Positions 59,768 through 64,000 of a DNA stretch of 64,000 bases are shown piece by piece. Within the stretch, counting starts at the first letter, position 1. Each line of letters starts with the position of its first letter. The notes below the pieces were generated by a model that saw nothing but the letters and a program-made list of their open reading frames with translations, did no database searches and was not told the origin of the DNA. The position numbers and the translations under genes were made by a program. Origin of the DNA: Rubellimicrobium sp. (GTDB lineage: Bacteria; Pseudomonadota; Alphaproteobacteria; Rhodobacterales; Rhodobacteraceae); contig JADYZU010000019.1 of assembly GCA_020852925.1 (NCBI GenBank), positions 62,001-126,000 of the forward strand, given 5' to 3'.

Positions 59768-60229
59768 ATGACCGCATCCCCCCGCCCCGTTCCCGCCTCG
59801 CTGCGCCCGGCGATGACGGCGGAACTGATGGAGGCCACCGGCCTAGACGGCGAGATGCTCTCGCGGCTGGTGCACGGCTTTTACGACAGGGTGCGGCGCG
59901 ACGACCTGCTTGGCCCGATCTTTGCCGAACGCATAGCCGACTGGGGCCCGCATCTGGAAAAGATGGTCGCCTTCTGGCATTCGGTCGCGCTGATGACCGG
60001 CACCTACAAGGGCGCGCCCATGCCCGCGCATGTGACGCTGCCGGTCGAATGGCACCATTACCAGCGCTGGCTGTCGCTGTTTCGCACGACGGCAGAGGAG
60101 ATCTGCCCGCCCGAGGGCGCGGCGCATGTGATCGAACGGGCCGAGCGCATCGCGCGCTCGCTCTTCATGGCGACCGAGGATCACCGGCGGATGCAGGATG
60201 CCGCGCCCGTCCTCGCCCCCCACAACTGA
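59768..60229 (+). CDS. Group III truncated hemoglobin
   Basis: A 153-residue globin. Core parts are MLSRLVHGFYDRVRRDDLLG, PIFAERIADWGPHLEKMVAF and WHSVALMTGTYKGAPMPAHV, followed by VEWHHYQRWLSLFRTTAEEI with the proximal-side histidines. The WGPHLEKM-x-FW and GxPMPxH blocks mark group III truncated globins (as in Ctb). These bind O2 and NO and are often in NO-response regulons. It is followed 13 bases later by nnrS. An NsrR-type dyad lies just upstream, indicating NO-induced expression. Confidence 0.93.
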   Translation: MTASPRPVPASLRPAMTAELMEATGLDGEMLSRLVHGFYDRVRRDDLLGPIFAERIADWGPHLEKMVAFWHSVALMTGTYKGAPMPAHVTLPVEWHHYQRWLSLFRTTAEEICPPEGAAHVIERAERIARSLFMATEDHRRMQDAAPVLAPHN

Positions 60230-60242
60230 AGGCGGAGACAAC

Positions 60243-61460
60243 ATGGCCGGAGCAGCCGAAAGAATGCGCAACTGGCAGGGGCCGGCGATCCTGTCCTACG
60301 GGTTTCGGCCCTTCTTCCTGTTCGCGGGCCTCTGGGCGGCGCTGGCGATGGTGCTGTGGATCATCGCGCTCATGGGGCACGACATCCTGCCCACCGCCTT
60401 TTCGCCCTACGACTGGCATGCGCACGAGTTCGTCTTCGGCTACACGAGCGCGGTGATCGCGGGGTTCGTCCTGACGGCGGTGCCGAACTGGACGGGGCGG
60501 CTGCCGGTGACGGGCTGGCCCCTTGCCGGGCTTGCGCTTCTGTGGATCGCGGGGCGCGTGGCGGTGTTCTGGTCGGCGGGGTTGCCGCTGTGGCTGACGA
60601 TGGCGGCCGATCTGGCGCTACTTGTCGTCCTTGCCCTCGTGATCCTGCGCGAGGTGACGGCGGGCCGCAACTGGCGCAACCTGCCGGTAGCGGGGCTGAT
60701 CGCGCTTTTCGCCCTCGCGAACGCGGTCTTCCACCTCGAGGCGGCGGCGGGCCGGCTGGCGGCCGAAGGGTTCGGCCTGCGCATCGCCCTTGGCGCGGTG
60801 CTCATGCTGATTTCGCTGATCGGCGGCCGCATCATCCCGAGCTTCACGCGCAACTGGCTTGCCGCGCGGCGGGTGCAGGCGCTGCCGGTGCCGTTTTCCC
60901 GTGCCGATGCGATGATCCTCCTGGGCACGGGGGCGGCGCTTCTGCTGTTCGTGGCGCTGCCCGGGCAGGCGGCCACGGGTGGGGCGCTGATCCTTGCCGG
61001 GGTCGCGCATCTGTGGCGCCAGTCGCGGTGGCGGCCGCTCTCCACCGGGGGCGAGGCGCTGTTGTGGGTGCTGCATCTGGCCTATCTGTTCCTGTCGCTC
61101 GGCTTCGTGAGCGCGGGGGCGGGGGTGCTGGGCCTCATGCCCTATGCGGCGTCGCTGCATCTGTGGATGGCGGGGGCGATCGGGCTGATGACGCTGGCGG
61201 TCATGGGACGCGCGGCCCTTGGGCATACCGGGCGGGCGCTGCATGCGGGGCGCTGGCTTGCTGCGTGCTATGGCGCGCTGGCGGTGTCGGTGATCGCGCG
61301 GCTTGCCGCCGGGTTCCTGCCGGGGTCCATGGGCCTGCTGCATCTGGCGGCGACGGCGTGGATCCTCGCCTTCGGGGGGTTCGCGGTGCTCTACTGGCCG
61401 GTGCTGACCGGGCCGAAGATCGACCGCAAGGCCGTCTCGGGCGCGGCGCGGCCGGCATGA
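60243..61460 (+). CDS. nnrS: NnrS family heme-copper membrane protein
   Basis: A 405-residue protein with about 12 helices. NnrS motifs are ILSYGFRPFFLFAGLWAALA, FSPYDWHAHEFVFGYTSAVI, AGFVLTAVPNWTG and GGRIIPSFTRNWL. NnrS protects against nitrosative stress by limiting protein dinitrosyl-iron complexes. AAGGCGGAGA before the ATG at 60243 supports the start. It is the second gene of the globin-nnrS-nnrU operon and overlaps nnrU by four bases. Confidence 0.94.
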   Translation: MAGAAERMRNWQGPAILSYGFRPFFLFAGLWAALAMVLWIIALMGHDILPTAFSPYDWHAHEFVFGYTSAVIAGFVLTAVPNWTGRLPVTGWPLAGLALLWIAGRVAVFWSAGLPLWLTMAADLALLVVLALVILREVTAGRNWRNLPVAGLIALFALANAVFHLEAAAGRLAAEGFGLRIALGAVLMLISLIGGRIIPSFTRNWLAARRVQALPVPFSRADAMILLGTGAALLLFVALPGQAATGGALILAGVAHLWRQSRWRPLSTGGEALLWVLHLAYLFLSLGFVSAGAGVLGLMPYAASLHLWMAGAIGLMTLAVMGRAALGHTGRALHAGRWLAACYGALAVSVIARLAAGFLPGSMGLLHLAATAWILAFGGFAVLYWPVLTGPKIDRKAVSGAARPA

Positions 61461-62128
61461 GCGGCTGGGGCGAATATCTGGCCGCCTGGGCGGTGTTCCT
61501 GCTGTCGCACATGATCCCGGCGCGGCCCGCGATCCGCGCGCGCATCGTCGCGGTGCTGGGGCGGCGGGCCTATCTTGCGGCCTATTCGCTGGCCTCGGTG
61601 GTGATCTTCCTGTGGCTGCTGCTGGCCGCGGGGCGGGCGCCCTATGTCGGGCTGTGGGCCATGCCGCCCTGGGGGCCCTGGGCGGTGCTGGCGACGATGG
61701 TGCTGGCGCTGGGGTTTCTGGTGTTCGGCCTCGGGCGGCCCAATCCGCTCTCGTTTGCCGGCACCTCGGCGCCGTTCGATCCGGCCGGCGCCGGCATCCT
61801 GCGGTTCGTGCGCCATCCGGTGCTGGCCTCGGCCCTGCTGTGGGCGCTGGCCCATCTGGTGGTGAACGGCGATCTGGCGCATCTGATCCTGTTCGGGGGG
61901 TTCGCCCTGTTCGCCGTCTTCGGCATGATCGCCCTTGACCGGCGCAACCGCCGCCGCATGGGGGACGCGCGCTGGAGCGCCACCCTGGCCGCGATCCGCG
62001 CCGCGCCGCTGCGCGCCACCCGGGGCACGGCCCTGCGGGCGGGGATCCTTGTGGCCCTCGTCCTTGCGGTGATCGCGGTGCATCCTTGGCTTGCCGGCGT
62101 GGATATCGAACCGCTTCTGCGCTTCTGA
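61457..62128 (+). CDS. nnrU: NnrU family membrane protein
   Basis: A 223-residue protein with five or six helices. It has the NnrU patterns AAWAVFLLSHMIPARPAIRA, RAYLAAYSLASVVIFLWLLL and GILRFVRHPVLASALLWALA followed by HLVVNGD. NnrU is associated with nitrite and nitric-oxide reduction, and its biochemical role is not known. It is the last gene of the operon, ATGA-coupled to nnrS. The 107-base gap that follows shows no feature. Confidence 0.9.
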   Translation: MSGWGEYLAAWAVFLLSHMIPARPAIRARIVAVLGRRAYLAAYSLASVVIFLWLLLAAGRAPYVGLWAMPPWGPWAVLATMVLALGFLVFGLGRPNPLSFAGTSAPFDPAGAGILRFVRHPVLASALLWALAHLVVNGDLAHLILFGGFALFAVFGMIALDRRNRRRMGDARWSATLAAIRAAPLRATRGTALRAGILVALVLAVIAVHPWLAGVDIEPLLRF

Positions 62129-62235
62129 CCCCCTGCCCCCATCCCGCCCCTGACACGTGGTCGCAGCCCCCGCCCCGCGATTGCGCTGCGGGGCGGCCGG
62201 GCGCAGGATCGCCCCGCAGGAAGGGGATCGCCGCC

Positions 62236-63309
62236 ATGACCGGGAAAACCGCCAGGGGGCGCATGGGCGGCCTTGCCGACATGTCGCCGGCCTATTTCGG
62301 CCTTGTCATGGCGACGGGGATCATCTCGCTTGCCGCGAACATGGTGGGCTACCCGTGGCTTGCCCAGGGGCTGTTCGTGCTCAACTGCGCGCAATACGCG
62401 GTGCTGGTCGTGCTTTACGTCCTGCGCGCCTGGCACCATCCGCGCCGGTTCTTCGGCGACATGGTGGCCCATGCTACCGGGCCCGGCTATTTCACCGCCG
62501 TCGCCGCCACCGGGATCATGGCCAGCCAGTTCATGATCCTGCGCGAGGATATCCTTGTCGGGCGCGTGCTGTGGGTCGTTGCGGTGATCCTGTGGCTTCT
62601 GCTGACCTACACGATCTTCACCGCCTTCACGATCCGCCACGACAAGCCCGCCTTCGAGCGCGGGATCAGCGGCGCCTGGCTTCTGGCCGTGGTCGCCACG
62701 CAGTCGCTCTCGGTGACGAGCGCGCTTCTCGCCGCACGGGTGGGGCAGCCGCTGCGCCTTGAGCTGAATTTCCTCGCGCTGTCGACCTGGCTCTTTGGCG
62801 GGATGCTCTACATCTGGATGATGGCGCTCATCTTCTACCGTTACACCTTCTTCCGCTTCTCGCCCTCGGATCTGTCGCCGCCCTACTGGATCAACATGGG
62901 GGCAATGGCGATCTCGACGCTGGCGGGTTCGCTGCTTGCGCTCGAGGCGCCGCATGCGCCCTACATCGATTCGCTCCTGCCGTTCATCAAGGGATTCACG
63001 CTGTTCTACTGGGCGACGGGCACCTGGTGGATTCCGATGCTGTTGCTGCTGGGCGTATGGCGGCACGGCTATGAACGTTTCCCGTTGCGCTACGATCCGC
63101 TTTACTGGGGCGCGGTGTTTCCGCTGGGCATGTATACCGCCTGCACCTGGCAGTTGGACCGCGCCATGGGATTCGGGTTCCTGTCCGGCCTTGCCTGGGG
63201 ATTTTTCCATGTCTCGGCAATAGCCTGGGCGATGGCGTTCCTTGGCCTGACGCGGCGGCTGTGGATTATCCTTCGACAACGGGGCACAACGGGCGAGTTG
63301 TCGCATTGA
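62236..63309 (+). CDS. TDT family transporter (TehA-like)
   Basis: A 357-residue protein with about ten helices in the tellurite-resistance/dicarboxylate transporter (TDT) family. It contains MSPAYFGLVMATGIISLAAN, RRFFGDMVAHATGPGYFTAV and LNFLALSTWLFGGMLYIWMM. The C-terminal DPLYWGAVFPLGMYTACTWQ is conserved in TehA-type proteins, which include anion channels and sulfite exporters. The first in-frame ATG after GGGGATC is taken. Substrate unknown. It may be separate from the NO genes. Confidence 0.9.
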   Translation: MTGKTARGRMGGLADMSPAYFGLVMATGIISLAANMVGYPWLAQGLFVLNCAQYAVLVVLYVLRAWHHPRRFFGDMVAHATGPGYFTAVAATGIMASQFMILREDILVGRVLWVVAVILWLLLTYTIFTAFTIRHDKPAFERGISGAWLLAVVATQSLSVTSALLAARVGQPLRLELNFLALSTWLFGGMLYIWMMALIFYRYTFFRFSPSDLSPPYWINMGAMAISTLAGSLLALEAPHAPYIDSLLPFIKGFTLFYWATGTWWIPMLLLLGVWRHGYERFPLRYDPLYWGAVFPLGMYTACTWQLDRAMGFGFLSGLAWGFFHVSAIAWAMAFLGLTRRLWIILRQRGTTGELSH

Positions 63310-63354
63310 CGCAAAGGACAGGTCGCGCCCTCTTGTGACACAGACAGGGACAGT

Positions 63355-64000
63355 ATGACCGCAGACATGAACGACCCCGAAGGGGCAGCGCCAGGGCCGG
63401 GCTGCCCGTATCACCGCCCCATGCCGCCCAAACCCGCGTCGCGGCCGGCGGATGTATCGTTCCTGTCCTGGGTGCGGCATTTCCGGCGCGACATCCTCTC
63501 GGCCCAGCCCGAGCGTCTCTATCGCGCCTGGATGGCCGAATTCCGCACCCCCTTCTTCCGCAGCTTCCTGTGCAACGATCCCGATCTGGTCGATCTGGTG
63601 CTGACGCTGCGGCCCGAGGATTTCCCCAAGTCCGCCCGCCTGTTCGAGGGGCTGGCGCCGCTGCTGGGGCATTCGATCTTCATCACCAACGGCCCCGAAT
63701 GGCAGCGCCAGCGCCGCATCGTCGATCCGGCCTTCGAAAGCGGCCGCCTGCGCGAGATCTTTCCCGCGATGTGGGATGCCGCCTGCGCCATCGTCGCGCA
63801 TCTGCGCCCCCATGCCACCGGCCAACCGGTCGACATCGAACCGCACACAAGCCATGTCGCGCTGGACGTGATCTTTCGCACGCTGTTCTCGCTTCCGGTC
63901 GAGGACGGGACCGCGACCGCGGTCTTCACCGCCTTTCGCGAGCATCAGAAATCGCGGCCGCTGGTGAATACCGGCTCGCTCCTGCCGCTGCCGCGCTGGG
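63355..64000 (+). CDS. Cytochrome P450, N-terminal part
   Basis: The first 215 residues of a cytochrome P450 that continues past the window. Visible features are ISWVRH-type FLSWVRHFRRDILSAQPERL, FLCNDPDLVDLVLTLRPEDF, the C-helix region FITNGPEWQRQRRIVDPAFE and HVALDVIFRTLFSLPVEDG. The haem-binding cysteine is not reached. AGGGACA lies a few bases before the ATG. P450s of this kind in bacteria often hydroxylate fatty acids or terpenes; the substrate is unknown. Confidence 0.88.
   Translation, partial: MTADMNDPEGAAPGPGCPYHRPMPPKPASRPADVSFLSWVRHFRRDILSAQPERLYRAWMAEFRTPFFRSFLCNDPDLVDLVLTLRPEDFPKSARLFEGLAPLLGHSIFITNGPEWQRQRRIVDPAFESGRLREIFPAMWDAACAIVAHLRPHATGQPVDIEPHTSHVALDVIFRTLFSLPVEDGTATAVFTAFREHQKSRPLVNTGSLLPLPRW

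Overview
The window is 64 kb of very GC-rich DNA that looks like a chromosomal segment of an alphaproteobacterium of the Rhodobacterales (Rhodobacteraceae/Paracoccaceae type). The evidence is gene content and order: heparinase-rsmB-DUF1674; rnd-kdsD-lptC-lptA-lptB-hpf-ptsN; ubiX-ubiD beside ubiTUV; ccoNOQP; and an NnrS/NnrU/truncated-globin set. The genus cannot be fixed from sequence alone. I see no insertion sequence, prophage, integrase or CRISPR array. Genes are tightly packed, often with ATGA or GTGA overlaps, and no gene-free stretch exceeds 300 bases.

1-5.1 kb: start of a heparinase II/III-like gene, rsmB, a DUF1674/SDHAF4-like gene, an NAD synthase whose glutaminase half has lost its catalytic residues, and a secreted protein of 19 MORN repeats. 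5.2-11.6 kb: an overlapping acyltransferase-GMC oxidoreductase-SDR operon, a flavin reductase, a zinc-ribbon protein, a universal stress protein and a small secreted protein. 11.75 kb: tRNA-Ala(CGC).

12-23.6 kb: a cell-surface glycan region with an ABC-2 exporter permease, cysQ, kdsB, galU, four glycosyltransferases and a tandem-domain sulfotransferase. Together they suggest a KDO-containing and possibly sulfated surface polysaccharide. 23.7-28.5 kb: the LPS-transport/KDO operon rnd-kdsD-lptCAB followed by hpf and ptsN, with no rpoN between lptB and hpf. 28.7-33.7 kb: ohr, then ubiX-ubiD divergent from the oxygen-independent ubiquinone genes ubiTUV, with an FNR/FnrL-type box between the two operons.

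34.6-40.9 kb: an oligopeptide ABC importer under an XRE-cupin regulator. 41.1-53.0 kb: a nine-part carbohydrate operon on one strand (ATPase, binding protein, two permeases, GH63-like alpha-glucosidase, LacI regulator, an APH kinase-M23 peptidase-class III aminotransferase fusion, and a GH42 beta-galactosidase). I propose that this operon imports and degrades glycosylated hydroxylysine or a similar sugar-amine conjugate. This is the best candidate for an undescribed system in the window.

53.1-62.1 kb: cbb3 oxidase genes (ccoNOQP, a conserved 53-aa protein, a DUF2189 protein, ccoS) behind an NsrR-like Rrf2 regulator. A divergent group follows that ends in a truncated globin, nnrS and nnrU. Matching dyads lie before the Rrf2 gene and before the globin, suggesting one NO-responsive regulon. 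The window closes with a TDT-family transporter and the start of a cytochrome P450. A recurring oddity is tandem duplication of the stop-codon region of three genes (the sulfotransferase, ptsN and ohr).
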